Source: Bacteroides sp. 51 (GTDB taxonomy: Bacteria > Bacteroidota > Bacteroidia > Bacteroidales > Bacteroidaceae). From it: DNA of 64,000 nucleotides. The DNA is taken from positions 1-64,000 of the forward strand of contig NZ_QVMI01000001.1 in assembly GCF_010500965.1 (NCBI RefSeq), in the 5' to 3' direction. Shown piece by piece: positions 53,901-63,974 of this stretch (its first letter is position 1; every line of letters starts with the position of its first letter). Under the pieces are notes generated by a model that worked only from the letters and a program-made list of their open reading frames with translations, had not been told where the DNA came from and made no database searches. Made by a program: the position numbers and the translations under genes.

Positions 53901-55351
53901 TCAATCAGATACTGGATTTCCGGAAAATACAGAATAAAAAGATGAAAGTGCTGGTGGAAGAAACCGAGGTAAGCGAGCAGTTACACAAGATCGCAAGCTG
54001 TTTCCAACATATAGCCAAAGAAAAACACATAGAGTTTGACATACCCAACAGTACGAAATCACAATATCTATGGGTTGACAGAGATAAATTTGAGAAGATA
54101 TTCTATAACCTTCTTTCCAATGCATTCAAGTATACCCCATCGGGCAAGAAGATCACCATAGAAATTACAAACGAGCCCGGACATATTACCATCTCTGTTA
54201 TTGACGAAGGCATAGGCATCCAGCCTCAGAAACTCGGAGTATTATTCCAACGCTTCGAAACATTAGCCAATCGCAATATGCTTCAGGCCTCATCCGGCAT
54301 TGGGCTTTCGTTGGTTAGAGAGCTGGTAGAACTGCATCATGGTAACATTGAAGTAACAAGCGTACCGGATAAAGGAAGCGCATTCAAAGTTAAATTCCCA
54401 ACAGGGAACGAACACTTCAAGAGCGATGAACAAGCCGAGTTCATTCTCTCGGATGACATACAACAAACTGAGATACAAAACGATAAAACCCAAACAACAA
54501 CCCTCCATCATCTTCACGATGAGATTGATGAAGAAAGGGAGTCAATAAATTCGTCACAAGACAAACTATCCGTCCTGATCGTAGAGGATAATGATGAATT
54601 GCGTAAATTCCTGCACACCATCCTGTCTCACCAATATAACATACTGGAGGCTACAAATGGGCAAGAAGGATTAAACAGTGTAATACAACACGTTCCCGAT
54701 CTGGTGATCAGCGATATCATGATGCCTGTTATGGATGGGCTGGATATGGTAGGACATATAAAAAAGAACATGGACATTTGCCATATTCCTATCGTGCTAT
54801 TATCCGCCAAATCTGCCCTGGACGACCGTATTAAGGGGTTGGAATATGGAATAGATGACTATATAACCAAACCCTTTAGCGCTACTTACCTTAAAACAAG
54901 AATCAACTCGCTGCTCAAGCAACGAAAGCTTTTACAAGAAAGATATTTGGCAGCTTTCACTGATAAGCAGGGTTTACCATTAAATATCTCTCCATCTGAA
55001 CCACAAATCACCCCATTCGATGAGATCTTTTTAAAGCAAGCTGTGCAGTTTGTAGAGGATAATATAGACAAGACAGAGATGACAATTGACGATTTTGCCA
55101 ATGCTCTGAAAGTAAGCCGGACGGCTTTTTACCGCAAATTAAAAACAATTGTAGGGCTAAGTCCCGTAGATTTTATACGAGAAATCAGGGTGAAGCGCTC
55201 GGCACAACTCATTGATTCCGGAGAATACACTTTCTCGCAAATTGCCTATATGTGTGGGTTTAATGACCCAAAATACTTCACCAAGTGCTTCAAAAAGAAG
55301 ATGGGAGTAACCCCCTCAGAGTACAAGGAAAGCAAGATATTGCGCAATTAA
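50963..55351 (+). CDS. Hybrid two-component system regulator (HTCS)
   Basis: 1462 residues, all two-component parts in one inner-membrane chain. Signal peptide about 1-25; periplasmic two-propeller sensor with many Reg_prop repeats (DGLAQSIVTGLLQDKKGFMWLSTWDGLNKFDG in pieces, DRDGNIWIGSRYNGIY); Y_Y_Y domain (about 810-875); membrane segment about 883-910; HisKA with H936 (DISHELRTPLTL); HATPase_c; receiver with phospho-acceptor D1251 (VISDIMMPVMDG); AraC-type HTH about 1360-1455. It senses an oligosaccharide in the periplasm and should activate the adjacent susCD genes. Confidence 0.96.
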   Translation: MKRTFLISAFALIASITPIAPSHGMTQPICDINEYTIKDGLAQSIVTGLLQDKKGFMWLSTWDGLNKFDGYTFKKYKSMPGDGSTLINNRLQSIAESQYNDIWCLTYLSRVYLFDSGTEKFIDVLGPLETERQQAYVARKIRSLAKGVAWILCDNGYCFRIDEKEIKQGAGITIYSTFNNTIKGENVYNVYQDADGDEWVLTNKGATIVGQKTINSDFPFQTVTEVNGDIWLTRPNGKLAKYDRKTSTPQFIEMPPYLNRINDIIVLDDHTLAIGSNEGVILFDTQKSTFKQISVLTNTQKNNYVTQLSKDRFGEVWAFTQEKGVTRINLENNEIQHFYTPLEEAIHFERENVPRVFEDAIGVLWVLPRDGNLSYYNRDTKELEYYYTNPNDPQSVFQPHMRHLCIDRQGNVWFSSLRGVSRMSSSAKNYEQIDMDRDMDIRAFLRDSQNNFWIASKSGKIRIFDKHKNFKGYLSRDGKITQGANSFQHSAYCFMEDRDGNIWIGSRYNGIYLLKKNKGTEFAYTISNYAHDPEDRNSLSSNSVYSIYQDNNKQIWIGSYLGGINLVNYDEQNNIHFIHYGNQLKNYPSTYMLKVRYITQIGDSIMMAGTTDGLLTFSSDFNHPEEIKFYRNFRKPEVKNNISSNDVMQIFVNQKEIYLITFSGGINKITSNNLLSENIDFKAYTEQNGLISDLTLSMVKDQIGNLWVVSENGLSLFDPVHETFENYDRQFLPENVYFSEAIPGVLATGQIVFGTNHGILEIMPDKIHKSDYVPLIVFTNMRIHGSDLYPDIDNQEKIVLSPKQRNITLRFAALDFRNSNEISYTYRLKGLEDEWNNVDKNRSASYLNIPKGTYNFEVRSTNSDGVWVENTRTLTIEVLPTFWETAWAWALYFTLFIMLTGTIVYVLFYIYRLRHRINMEQQLSNIKLRFFTDISHELRTPLTLISTPVTEVLEHEPLTPTAQKHLLLVQKNTNRMLELINQILDFRKIQNKKMKVLVEETEVSEQLHKIASCFQHIAKEKHIEFDIPNSTKSQYLWVDRDKFEKIFYNLLSNAFKYTPSGKKITIEITNEPGHITISVIDEGIGIQPQKLGVLFQRFETLANRNMLQASSGIGLSLVRELVELHHGNIEVTSVPDKGSAFKVKFPTGNEHFKSDEQAEFILSDDIQQTEIQNDKTQTTTLHHLHDEIDEERESINSSQDKLSVLIVEDNDELRKFLHTILSHQYNILEATNGQEGLNSVIQHVPDLVISDIMMPVMDGLDMVGHIKKNMDICHIPIVLLSAKSALDDRIKGLEYGIDDYITKPFSATYLKTRINSLLKQRKLLQERYLAAFTDKQGLPLNISPSEPQITPFDEIFLKQAVQFVEDNIDKTEMTIDDFANALKVSRTAFYRKLKTIVGLSPVDFIREIRVKRSAQLIDSGEYTFSQIAYMCGFNDPKYFTKCFKKKMGVTPSEYKESKILRN

Positions 55352-55379
55352 TCCACAAGGGACACCAAAAATTCCACAA

Positions 55380-55413
55380 TATGAAGTAACGTTTTGCACA
55401 ACGTTACTTCATA
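55380..55413. terminator. Strong hairpin after the HTCS gene
   Basis: Perfect 14-bp arms TATGAAGTAACGTT/AACGTTACTTCATA with a six-base loop, 28 bp after the HTCS stop. No T-run follows, so it may be a non-canonical terminator or an operator. Confidence 0.6.
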
Positions 55414-55607
55414 CAATAAGTAAGCTCTTAAAAGTGCATAAAAGCGCTCCAAAACAACATCACACCAATAGAACAAAAAATACCCTCTTTAGGATAAATC
55501 ATACTCCATACTTTTATCCTTTTTTACGATTTTTGCATAATCGTTAACCTGAAGTCTTCGAAGCTTCTGATACCTGTTTTTTCGCCGTTGATAGAAAAGT
55601 AATATTT

Positions 55608-55763
55608 AGTTCTAATTGAACTAGGCGATCAAAAAGTCACCAAAAGCGCATAAGAAGAAAAAGATGCTAGAAAAAGAAAGAATTGCAAAGAGAACAAAAT
55701 AAGCCCATACAGTGGCCTATGGCTACTATAAGGGCATTTAATGAAGAGAGTTCAATTAGAACT
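55608..55763. promoter_or_regulatory. Paired inverted dyads upstream of susC
   Basis: AGTTCTAATTGAACT at 55608-55622 and its exact reverse complement at 55749-55763 are 126 bp apart. Each is itself a near-palindrome (AGTTC-N5-GAACT). They lie in the 524-bp gap before susC, where the HTCS should bind. They could be two operator copies or the ends of an invertible segment. The rest of the gap holds the 55380 hairpin, a weak hairpin at 55711-55727, and a 42-codon frame at 55719-55847 of doubtful status. Confidence 0.45.
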
Positions 55764-55875
55764 TATATCCAATACAATAGCAATATGATACCAGGAATTT
55801 CTACATCAACCCGTCAACGTATTAATGAATATAAAGAGTTAAAATAATCTTATTGTTTAACCAAGTAATACTATC

Positions 55876-58800
55876 ATGAAACAAAAAAATGGAAAGATGA
55901 AGGGTAGATTACTCCTACTTTTAGCACTACTTCTTATGGTGCCTATTGGAGTATCTGCTCAGACAATTACAGTGAAAGGTACTGTAACCGACTCACAAGG
56001 GGAACCTATCATTGGTGCCACTGTTACAGAGAAAGGTAATACAACAAATGGTACCATTACCGATTTGGATGGTCGTTTCTCTTTAAGTGTAACCAAAGGA
56101 AAGAAATTGGCCATCTCCTATATTGGTATGGAAAACCAAGAAGTAGATGCTGTTGCCGGCCAAGAACTGACAATTGTCTTGAAGGATGATGCTCAGGCAC
56201 TTGACGAAGTCGTTGTTCTTGGTTATAGTAGTAGAGCAAGAAGAGATCTGACGGGTTCTGTTGGTTCCATTTCGGGTGCCAAATTGGCTGCTGTTCCTGT
56301 AACGTCGGCCGCTGTTGCTTTGCAAGGTAAAATCGCTGGTGTACAGGTAACTTCTGTCGATGGTGCGCCAGGTGCAGATATCAACATTCGCGTACGCGGA
56401 GGTACATCAGTAACACAAAGCAATGAACCGCTTTATATTGTCGATGGTTTTCAAGTGGATAATATTAATGACATTCCTCCTACAGATATCGCTTCAATTG
56501 ACGTATTGAAAGATGCTTCTATCACTGCAATCTATGGTGCTAAAGGGGGGAATGGGGTAGTTGTTGTAACGACCAAGGCTGCTCAAGCAGGTAAAATTCA
56601 GGTAAGTTTCAATGCAAATCTTTCTACAAGCAGACTATATAAAAAGTTGGATTTAATGAATTCTGCACAATTTGCACGCTATCAATATGAATGGTCTGCC
56701 TGTGACGGTAACCGTTCTAGCAATGCAAAATTCTTCCGTGCAAACTTTGGTAATCCAAATGACCTTGACATGTACAACAAATTGCCTACCCATGATTGGC
56801 AAGACGAAGTAATGGGTGAGCATCCGCTTAACTACTCTACTAATGTTACTGTTGGTGGTGGTACTGAAAAAATGCGTTTCAACGTTTCTCTTACTCAGAG
56901 TGAAGATCAAGGTATTATCATGGGATCAGGAGTACGTCGTACCAACCTGAATATTAAAACCGCCATTGACATTAGCGATAATCTGACATTGCAAATTAAT
57001 CCTAAATTCTCGTATCGTCGTGATGAAGGTGCAGGTGGTGATAACATTGGAACTGGTGGTATTATTGATGTACTTCGCTATCGCCCTACCAATGGTTTGC
57101 GCGAATACGGATACATTGATCCCTCGTATGCCGACCCGGATGAAGAAGAGCTTTTCACATACACCAACCCAAAGAGTGACATCAAAATCAATCAACAGAA
57201 CAGATATTCATACAACTACACCAATGCGTTTTCTTTAGATTGGAAACCTATAAAAGGTCTTACATTGCGTACAGAAGCTACCATCGGATTGATATGGAAA
57301 GACAAATATCGTTTCTGGGGTGCACTAACAGGTGAAGGTCTAAAAAATAACTCCTTGCCATTGGCAAAGATTGAAAAGGAGCAAAGATTCCAATACCTGT
57401 GGACAAATACAGCGAATTATGGTTTCAAATGGAAAGATGACCATGATTTCTCTATTCTTTTAGGACAGGAAATCCAACATAGTCAAACCAAAAAGAATGT
57501 TCAGGAAAGCCGCTACTTCCCACGTGCATTCGAAGCAGATCAAGCCTGGTCGAACATGGGATTCGGTACTCCAAAGGAGTCTTCCACTTCAGAAACTACA
57601 CCCAACCGTATGGCTTCTTTCTTCGGACAATTAAGTTATAACTATAACCATAAGTATCTACTTTCTTTAACTATGCGTGCTGATGGTTCTACTAAATTCG
57701 CTCCGGGTAATCAATGGGGTTATTTCCCTTCTGTAGCTGGTGCATGGGTACTTTCAGAAGAAGGCTTCTTGAATGATGTTGAATGGATCGAACAATTGAA
57801 ATTCCGTGCCGCTATTGGTATGGCTGGTAATAATGACATTGATGATGATATGTGGCGTTATTTATATGCAGTTAACTCAACTGGTGGACCAGGCTTTGGT
57901 GAGGCAACACAGTTTGGTGAACAATGGTACGGTAACTTGGGTGGTGATAAATTTGCCAACAAAAAAATTAAATGGGAAACCACATTGACCCGTAACCTCG
58001 CCTTTGATATTTCTCTTTTCAATGGCCGTATGACAATTACTCCGGAACTTTACTGGAATACCACGAAAGATTTGCTTTATAGATCGAATATTTCATCATC
58101 AGTAGGTTACGCAAGCCAAATGCAAAACATTGGCCAGGTAACTAATAGAGGTATTGAATTGAGTGTATCGGGTGATATTCTTAGAGGTAAAGACTATGTA
58201 CTCTCTGCAAACTTCTCTGCAGGTATGAATAAAAGAAGGGTCGACAAACTGAATGGTACGGATGATATCCTTTGGTCTCAACACAAAGACTGGAGCTCAG
58301 CTTTTAATGACTATTGTTTGAAAGTAGGCGATGAGGTAGGTTTAATTTACGGCTTCGTGTATGACGGTATTTATTCAATGGATGATTTCTTTTTTGATCC
58401 AGCCAACAACTATCAGGCTATCCCATGGGGTTCTACAGCAGCCCAGAATGGTACTTCAAAAGATCAACCTAAAAGAGTTGATGAGAACGGTGTAGAACTT
58501 CCTGCAACTGTAATCAACAATGTTTCCGGAAGCTCAAATTCAGGTATTGCCACCCTTCCCGGTAAGGTTAAGTTCAAAGATATCAGTGGTCCTGAAGGAA
58601 GACCCGATGGTGTCATCGACGAACACGACCGTGTTGTTATAGGTAATACTAACCCTAAGTTCCAGGGAGGTTTCGGATTTAGTGGGCAATGGAAGGACTT
58701 CGATTTTGCAATGAACTTCAACTTTATGCTTGATTTCGATGTAAATAATGCCACAGCCTATCAACTCGCATCTTCAGAGAAGAATGATAAAAAGTTCTAC

Positions 58801-59226
58801 AATGCTCTTGCTAAGTATGCCGATAAAGGATGGCGTTATACGCGCGATAGCGATGGAGAAACCCTGTATAAAGCTTATTTTCTTGACAACTCAGTGGATC
58901 TGTACCGCGAGTTGAACGAAGGCCGCACGCTTTGGAATCCGACAGACGTAACCACAAAGATTACCCATTCTTACTTCATTGAAGATGGCTCATTCCTGCG
59001 TTGTCAGGATGTGACAATCGGTTATACACTGCCTTCAAAACTAACAGCTAAATGGGGCATATCAAAGGCTCGTTTCTATGCATCGGCATCCAACTTGTTC
59101 ATCATTACAGGATACTCCGGCTATGACCCTGAAGTCGATGTTCAGACAGGTTTAACTCCAGGTATGGACTACAACCGTTACCCACGTAGCCGTGGCTTTG
59201 TATTGGGAACTAATATCACATTCTAA
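55876..59226 (+). CDS. SusC-family TonB-dependent transporter of the HTCS-linked locus
   Basis: 1116 residues. Signal peptide about 10-29 (LLLLLALLLMVPIGVSAQ), carboxypeptidase-regulatory-like domain (about 33-105, VKGTVTDSQGEPIIGATVTEKG), plug (EVVVLGYSSRARRDLTGSVGSI, DVLKDASITAIYGAKGGNGVV) and barrel ending in FVLGTNITF. No STN domain. Codon use is more A/T-rich at third positions than in the ribose-like SusC. It is followed by its SusD after 14 bp. Confidence 0.96.
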   Translation: MKQKNGKMKGRLLLLLALLLMVPIGVSAQTITVKGTVTDSQGEPIIGATVTEKGNTTNGTITDLDGRFSLSVTKGKKLAISYIGMENQEVDAVAGQELTIVLKDDAQALDEVVVLGYSSRARRDLTGSVGSISGAKLAAVPVTSAAVALQGKIAGVQVTSVDGAPGADINIRVRGGTSVTQSNEPLYIVDGFQVDNINDIPPTDIASIDVLKDASITAIYGAKGGNGVVVVTTKAAQAGKIQVSFNANLSTSRLYKKLDLMNSAQFARYQYEWSACDGNRSSNAKFFRANFGNPNDLDMYNKLPTHDWQDEVMGEHPLNYSTNVTVGGGTEKMRFNVSLTQSEDQGIIMGSGVRRTNLNIKTAIDISDNLTLQINPKFSYRRDEGAGGDNIGTGGIIDVLRYRPTNGLREYGYIDPSYADPDEEELFTYTNPKSDIKINQQNRYSYNYTNAFSLDWKPIKGLTLRTEATIGLIWKDKYRFWGALTGEGLKNNSLPLAKIEKEQRFQYLWTNTANYGFKWKDDHDFSILLGQEIQHSQTKKNVQESRYFPRAFEADQAWSNMGFGTPKESSTSETTPNRMASFFGQLSYNYNHKYLLSLTMRADGSTKFAPGNQWGYFPSVAGAWVLSEEGFLNDVEWIEQLKFRAAIGMAGNNDIDDDMWRYLYAVNSTGGPGFGEATQFGEQWYGNLGGDKFANKKIKWETTLTRNLAFDISLFNGRMTITPELYWNTTKDLLYRSNISSSVGYASQMQNIGQVTNRGIELSVSGDILRGKDYVLSANFSAGMNKRRVDKLNGTDDILWSQHKDWSSAFNDYCLKVGDEVGLIYGFVYDGIYSMDDFFFDPANNYQAIPWGSTAAQNGTSKDQPKRVDENGVELPATVINNVSGSSNSGIATLPGKVKFKDISGPEGRPDGVIDEHDRVVIGNTNPKFQGGFGFSGQWKDFDFAMNFNFMLDFDVNNATAYQLASSEKNDKKFYNALAKYADKGWRYTRDSDGETLYKAYFLDNSVDLYRELNEGRTLWNPTDVTTKITHSYFIEDGSFLRCQDVTIGYTLPSKLTAKWGISKARFYASASNLFIITGYSGYDPEVDVQTGLTPGMDYNRYPRSRGFVLGTNITF

Positions 59227-59240
59227 AAAACTGAAAGAAA

Positions 59241-61280
59241 ATGAAACTAAGAAATATACTATTAACAGGCTTGACCGTTATGACCTTGGCTTCGTGCAAC
59301 GACTTTCTCGAAGTAGAGTCTCCGTCAAGTTATAGCGAAGACTTCGTATATAGTCAAAAAACGGAGATGAATCGTGCATTGAATGGCGTTTACGCTTCTA
59401 TTTTGTCAGGTGATCTCTATGGCAATGCCTATCAGAGAACCTTTGTTCTAAATAGCGATGTTGACATGCAAGTGAGTAGTAACGGTTCGGAAACTCATAA
59501 CAGCTACGCCCGTTTCGATTGTGATTCCCAAGGTGGTGAAATCGACAAATTCTGGAAAGCTGCCTATAATGCTATTGAGGTTGCCAATCGCTTCCTGTAT
59601 GGCATGGCGAATAGCGAACTTTACGACGAGAACGATGATGAGATTATGCAAATGATAGGCGAGGCCAAATGTCTTCGTGCCATGGTATATCACGATCTGG
59701 TAGTAATGTTTGGCGATGTTCCTTTCACCTTTACAGCAGCTGCGCAATTAGGTAATGATTATGTGATTCCTGTTGCTAAACGCGAAGATATTCAGAATCA
59801 GTTGATTGAGGATTTAAAAGCCATTGCTTCGAAGATGAAGTCCTCCTCTAATACCACAGTAGAGCGCGCCTCTAGAGAATACGCCTGGTCGTTAATTGCG
59901 CGCATTGCTTTGGCTGCCGGTGGATATTCACTTCACCCGGAAGAAGGTAATTCTGAAAGCTACGGTGTAATGAAGCGTCTGCAAGATTACCAAAAATACT
60001 ATCGTATCACAAAAGATTATGCCGACTCGGTGATCACACGCAGTGCACACACCTTGGGAAACTCTTATCAAGATGTGTTTGTCAAACAAAGTAATTTTGA
60101 AATCACAACCAACGGAGATCCTATTTTTGAAATTCCTTTCGCAAAAGAGTCTACTGGTAATACTGGGTATATCCAAGGCCCCACATCAACATCTAATCTT
60201 GGATTAACTTTGGGAAAGAACGTTTGGGGAGAATCAAGTGGTAATGCACGTTTAAATGCTTTCTATCGTTTCTTATTCGATGAAAAAGATAAGCGTCGTG
60301 ACTTTATCAACGGACTTTGGTATTACGGTAATACTAAAGGTAGCGCTACGCAAGATTCTTGTTTAATTCGTGCCGATTATACCGTACATAATAACAAATG
60401 GTCTAAACTATGGGCCAATGCCGGACAATTCACCAACATGAGTGCAGGTTCCACAGGCATTAACTACCCATACATGCGTTTTACTGACGTGTTATTGATG
60501 CATGCCGAGGCAACCAATGAGCTAGAAGGCCCTACGGGTGCGGCACAAGAGTCGCTTCGTAAAGTTCGCGCGCGTGCATTCGATGATCAGGGCGCTGTTT
60601 CTGCATACATTGCTAAAGCATCTGCTTCAAAGGAAGACTTCCTAAAAGCTGTACTTGATGAGCGTAAGTGGGAGTTTGCTGGTGAGAATATGCGTTGGCG
60701 TGATCTTGTACGCAACAATCTTTATGGACAAGAATTGGTTTACAGTTTCCTTCGCTACCTAGCTGTCGCAATGAATAATGCAGGCGCCTATACAGGTTTC
60801 GAGGATGATATTATAGAGCACGACGGTAGTGACTATCTGGATAATTTACCTTTTGAAGTCTATTACCATGTTCTACCTCAAAACACAGAGTGGAATGTAG
60901 AACCAAGTAGTGTTTACGGCTATCCTTATCCGAATAAAACACTTGATATCCTATATGTTTATAATCCTTACAAAAATACATCTAAGCCTGCAAATGCAGC
61001 TGCTGGCATCGAAGGAAAAGCTTGGCAAACTGCAGAATTCTATCAGTGGCAAAAAGATGGTGTTGTGGATAACAGATGTAGATTCTCGTTTTATGGCTAC
61101 ATTCGTTACAACAATCAAAATGAGATTAAGCTAATGAAAAACAACTCTGAGATTTCACTTGGGCAGAGTATACCCGAAGCTAGCGCTTTGCCTCCTGTAC
61201 GCTACATCTTACCTTATCCTAATGCCGCTATCCAGCGCTCGGCAGGTGCATATAAGAATTACTATGGTTACGACAAATAA
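59241..61280 (+). CDS. SusD-family surface lipoprotein
   Basis: 679 residues. Lipobox LASC (about 16-19) followed by NDFLEVESPSSYSEDFVYS, the SusD start. GEAKCLRAMVYHDLVVMFGDVPF and DERKWEFAGENMRWRDLVRNNL are core SusD motifs. It is longer than most SusDs because of a large C-terminal insertion. It is the partner of the preceding SusC and binds the polysaccharide at the cell surface. Confidence 0.94.
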   Translation: MKLRNILLTGLTVMTLASCNDFLEVESPSSYSEDFVYSQKTEMNRALNGVYASILSGDLYGNAYQRTFVLNSDVDMQVSSNGSETHNSYARFDCDSQGGEIDKFWKAAYNAIEVANRFLYGMANSELYDENDDEIMQMIGEAKCLRAMVYHDLVVMFGDVPFTFTAAAQLGNDYVIPVAKREDIQNQLIEDLKAIASKMKSSSNTTVERASREYAWSLIARIALAAGGYSLHPEEGNSESYGVMKRLQDYQKYYRITKDYADSVITRSAHTLGNSYQDVFVKQSNFEITTNGDPIFEIPFAKESTGNTGYIQGPTSTSNLGLTLGKNVWGESSGNARLNAFYRFLFDEKDKRRDFINGLWYYGNTKGSATQDSCLIRADYTVHNNKWSKLWANAGQFTNMSAGSTGINYPYMRFTDVLLMHAEATNELEGPTGAAQESLRKVRARAFDDQGAVSAYIAKASASKEDFLKAVLDERKWEFAGENMRWRDLVRNNLYGQELVYSFLRYLAVAMNNAGAYTGFEDDIIEHDGSDYLDNLPFEVYYHVLPQNTEWNVEPSSVYGYPYPNKTLDILYVYNPYKNTSKPANAAAGIEGKAWQTAEFYQWQKDGVVDNRCRFSFYGYIRYNNQNEIKLMKNNSEISLGQSIPEASALPPVRYILPYPNAAIQRSAGAYKNYYGYDK

Positions 61281-61302
61281 TTATAAAGAAAAGAACTGAT
61301 TT

Positions 61303-63621
61303 ATGAAAAAATATATATTATATACTCTGATGTTGCTATCAGGTTTTTCATTCAGCTCATGTAGCGATAATGATGATTCCTCCTCAACAGTATTAGACAG
61401 AGCGTTTATGACAATGTTCATCAAGGATGAAAACAGAGGAAAAGGCAGTGACTACCCTTACAACAGCAAGGCAGAGGGGCCTAACGGTAATGATATCCAT
61501 CTCTATTGGTATGGTGTACATGATTGTGCCGGTTACCAGATTCGCCAAGCGCTTCAACCGAATGTATCGGGTGGAGCAGATGCATGGGGAACATCGGCTG
61601 AAAATGGACTTTTATTGTTAGATACAATCGTGGGACCAGATGTACTTGATCTGGTTATCAAAGATCAACAATACTCTACCGATTTTCGTTTTGCTATTCG
61701 TGTACTTTCAAAAAAGGATGATAATATAACTGATTTCTCGCACGCTTCCAAGTGGTATGGACATGGCGACGGCAGACAATGGGCAGAATATATGGGTATT
61801 GAAACGGCTGCTCGTTACGCTACACCGTTTTGTGTCTATGTGGATGCCTCGCAGACTACAGAAACAACGATGCGTGTGATGTTGAATCGTAGTTTTCAAA
61901 CAGTCTCAGAAGGTGTCTCAGAAGATGATAAGGTTATATATCGAGAAAGATTCGAATTGGATGAAAATGATAATTTTGTCTACCAATGGTTGGAGGTTGA
62001 GGCTTCTCCTAATAATCCGGAATCGACTGTAGGTTCTCAATGGAGAAAATATAGATTAACTGATGATGATTTCAAAAAAGGTTATGTAGAGATTGACGGT
62101 CTTCAAAAGAACTCAGTTTACGTGATTAATGTACGTAATGAGCATGTAAAAATTAAATGGGATTCTTATTATAACATTTGTTCTGCCCGTTCGGATGGCG
62201 AACCGGGTGAACCGATTGTAATCACTCATGATTTGACTGCTCCAAACCGCGATTATTTCGATTCACAAGAAGCTTATCAAACTGCAATGGAACAGCATGA
62301 AGTTGCATTGAAGTATAATGCGAAGCGTATTGATTTCATATTGACCGATTTTATCTCTGATGTGACCCTTGCCGAAGGACAGACATATTATCTGGAAGGT
62401 GGAAAGACTTACTGTATGTTCAATAACCTGACTACTTGTAAGGGATTTGTTCTTCGCACACATCCGGATGATGTAGCCGAAGGGAAACGTGCTAAAATAT
62501 TACTTGGTGGTATGCACATGACTGGTACTAATGTGAATACTATGAATCTGATGTTTGGCCGCCAGCCTCAAGCCGGTGAAGGTGGCGAAATTTATATGAA
62601 GATGCTTGAATTCTATGATATTGACTTCGATTGTCCGATGGCCTTCAATTATGGAGACCGGCAAGTAGATGGTAGTGGTAACTACTTCATTAACATGTAC
62701 TCTAATGGGATGGCAGTACACCTGGAAAGTTTCGTCATTAAGAATTGTACGTTCAAACGTATGGTTCGTGGTTTCATTCGTGAACAAGGGTCAAATTACA
62801 AAATTTGGGATAAAGTGTTGATTGAGGACAACCAATTCTTCGATTGCGGCTTCTATAACAATGGGGCTGGAGGTTATCCATGGATAGCTGGTTCTGGTAA
62901 AAATACCAAAACGAATCTTTGGAAAGATTTTGTAGTTCGTAATAATACATTCTTTGATTGCCCATTCCCGTCATTCTTTAATCAAACAGCAGGAACTGAT
63001 ACAAAAAGTGAACCATGGAACATTACCTTCGAGAACAATACATTGGTCAACTGGAATGTACGCGGCACAGGGAACATCTTCAACATGCGTGGTTTACCCC
63101 ACAACAGTACATTCAATGTTAAAAATAACTTGATTATTTTGACAGTACAGGACGGTGATTTCCGAGCAAGCCTGAATGAGAGTGGTACTTATAGAATGAT
63201 GGCAATGGCCGGTTGCGATATCCGCAATACCGTGACTATGGATGACGGTACAGCTGGAAAGATTACATTGAATTTTGAAAACAACTACTCAACCAATGCA
63301 TTCCTAACCAAAGGGCAGATATTCAGCACAAATGCCTGGAATGCTACCGGTAATCAATTTGGTAAGTTGGTAAACAATAATTCTGCTACACTGAACGGAA
63401 CTTTAGAAGTAATTGCGGATAATATTTCACCTACCGAATTAATGGTGAGTCCTAATCCTCCACATAAAGCTAACAGTGGAACAGATAAAGATATGCACCG
63501 TGCCGACGCATTGGATGGTACTGGTGGTTCGCACGGAGTAGACCTTCATTATAATAAAACCGACAAGGTCTTTAATTCTCAGATTTACAAACTGGGTGTT
63601 GGCGACAAGCGTTGGAGATAA
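61303..63621 (+). CDS. Surface lipoprotein with fibronectin-like and beta-helix-like regions
   Basis: 772 residues. Lipobox SSCS (about 18-21) followed by an acidic, serine-rich linker. The first half looks like two beta-sandwich (Fn3-like) domains; about 330-700 reads as a parallel beta-helix of repeated turns (FVIKNCTFKRM, FVVRNNTFFDCPF, ITFENNTLVNWN), like the DUF4957/DUF5123 proteins found next to SusD in pectin loci. No catalytic residues of a pectate lyase are evident, so it is probably a glycan-binding protein. The C-terminus is GVGDKRWR. Confidence 0.82.
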   Translation: MKKYILYTLMLLSGFSFSSCSDNDDSSSTVLDRAFMTMFIKDENRGKGSDYPYNSKAEGPNGNDIHLYWYGVHDCAGYQIRQALQPNVSGGADAWGTSAENGLLLLDTIVGPDVLDLVIKDQQYSTDFRFAIRVLSKKDDNITDFSHASKWYGHGDGRQWAEYMGIETAARYATPFCVYVDASQTTETTMRVMLNRSFQTVSEGVSEDDKVIYRERFELDENDNFVYQWLEVEASPNNPESTVGSQWRKYRLTDDDFKKGYVEIDGLQKNSVYVINVRNEHVKIKWDSYYNICSARSDGEPGEPIVITHDLTAPNRDYFDSQEAYQTAMEQHEVALKYNAKRIDFILTDFISDVTLAEGQTYYLEGGKTYCMFNNLTTCKGFVLRTHPDDVAEGKRAKILLGGMHMTGTNVNTMNLMFGRQPQAGEGGEIYMKMLEFYDIDFDCPMAFNYGDRQVDGSGNYFINMYSNGMAVHLESFVIKNCTFKRMVRGFIREQGSNYKIWDKVLIEDNQFFDCGFYNNGAGGYPWIAGSGKNTKTNLWKDFVVRNNTFFDCPFPSFFNQTAGTDTKSEPWNITFENNTLVNWNVRGTGNIFNMRGLPHNSTFNVKNNLIILTVQDGDFRASLNESGTYRMMAMAGCDIRNTVTMDDGTAGKITLNFENNYSTNAFLTKGQIFSTNAWNATGNQFGKLVNNNSATLNGTLEVIADNISPTELMVSPNPPHKANSGTDKDMHRADALDGTGGSHGVDLHYNKTDKVFNSQIYKLGVGDKRWR

Positions 63622-63696
63622 TAAATAATAAAAGGTAAATTGATATAATGTCGTTAATGAGGTTGTGAAATTTTGTTAGACATTCTTTGCAAGAGA

Positions 63697-63725
63697 GAAG
63701 GGCGCCCCCGAAAGGGAGCGTCCTT
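63697..63725 (+). terminator. Hairpin after the surface lipoprotein gene
   Basis: Stem GAAGGGCGCCCC/GGGAGCGTCCTTC with a short loop and two or three G-T pairs or mismatches, followed by a weak T-stretch (CTTTTATA). It may attenuate transcription into the next gene. The rest of 63726-63974 shows nothing I can name. Confidence 0.5.
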
Positions 63726-63974
63726 CCATGCTTTTATACCACGCAGACTAATTTACCTATCTCTTTGGAATGCGATTTGACACAAGTTTAATACATCTAT
63801 ATTCCACATTAACAAAAGCGGGTCAAGCATAGAAGCAGGTTGGATTGTTAAGAAACTCACTATATATTTTGGTTCTTATTCACTTTCGGTGCAAGCTTAG
63901 GCGGTTTTTATGCACATTCTATAGGAATATCCTTCTACGGTAATGATTGACGAGATTTACCTTTAGGATATTGA

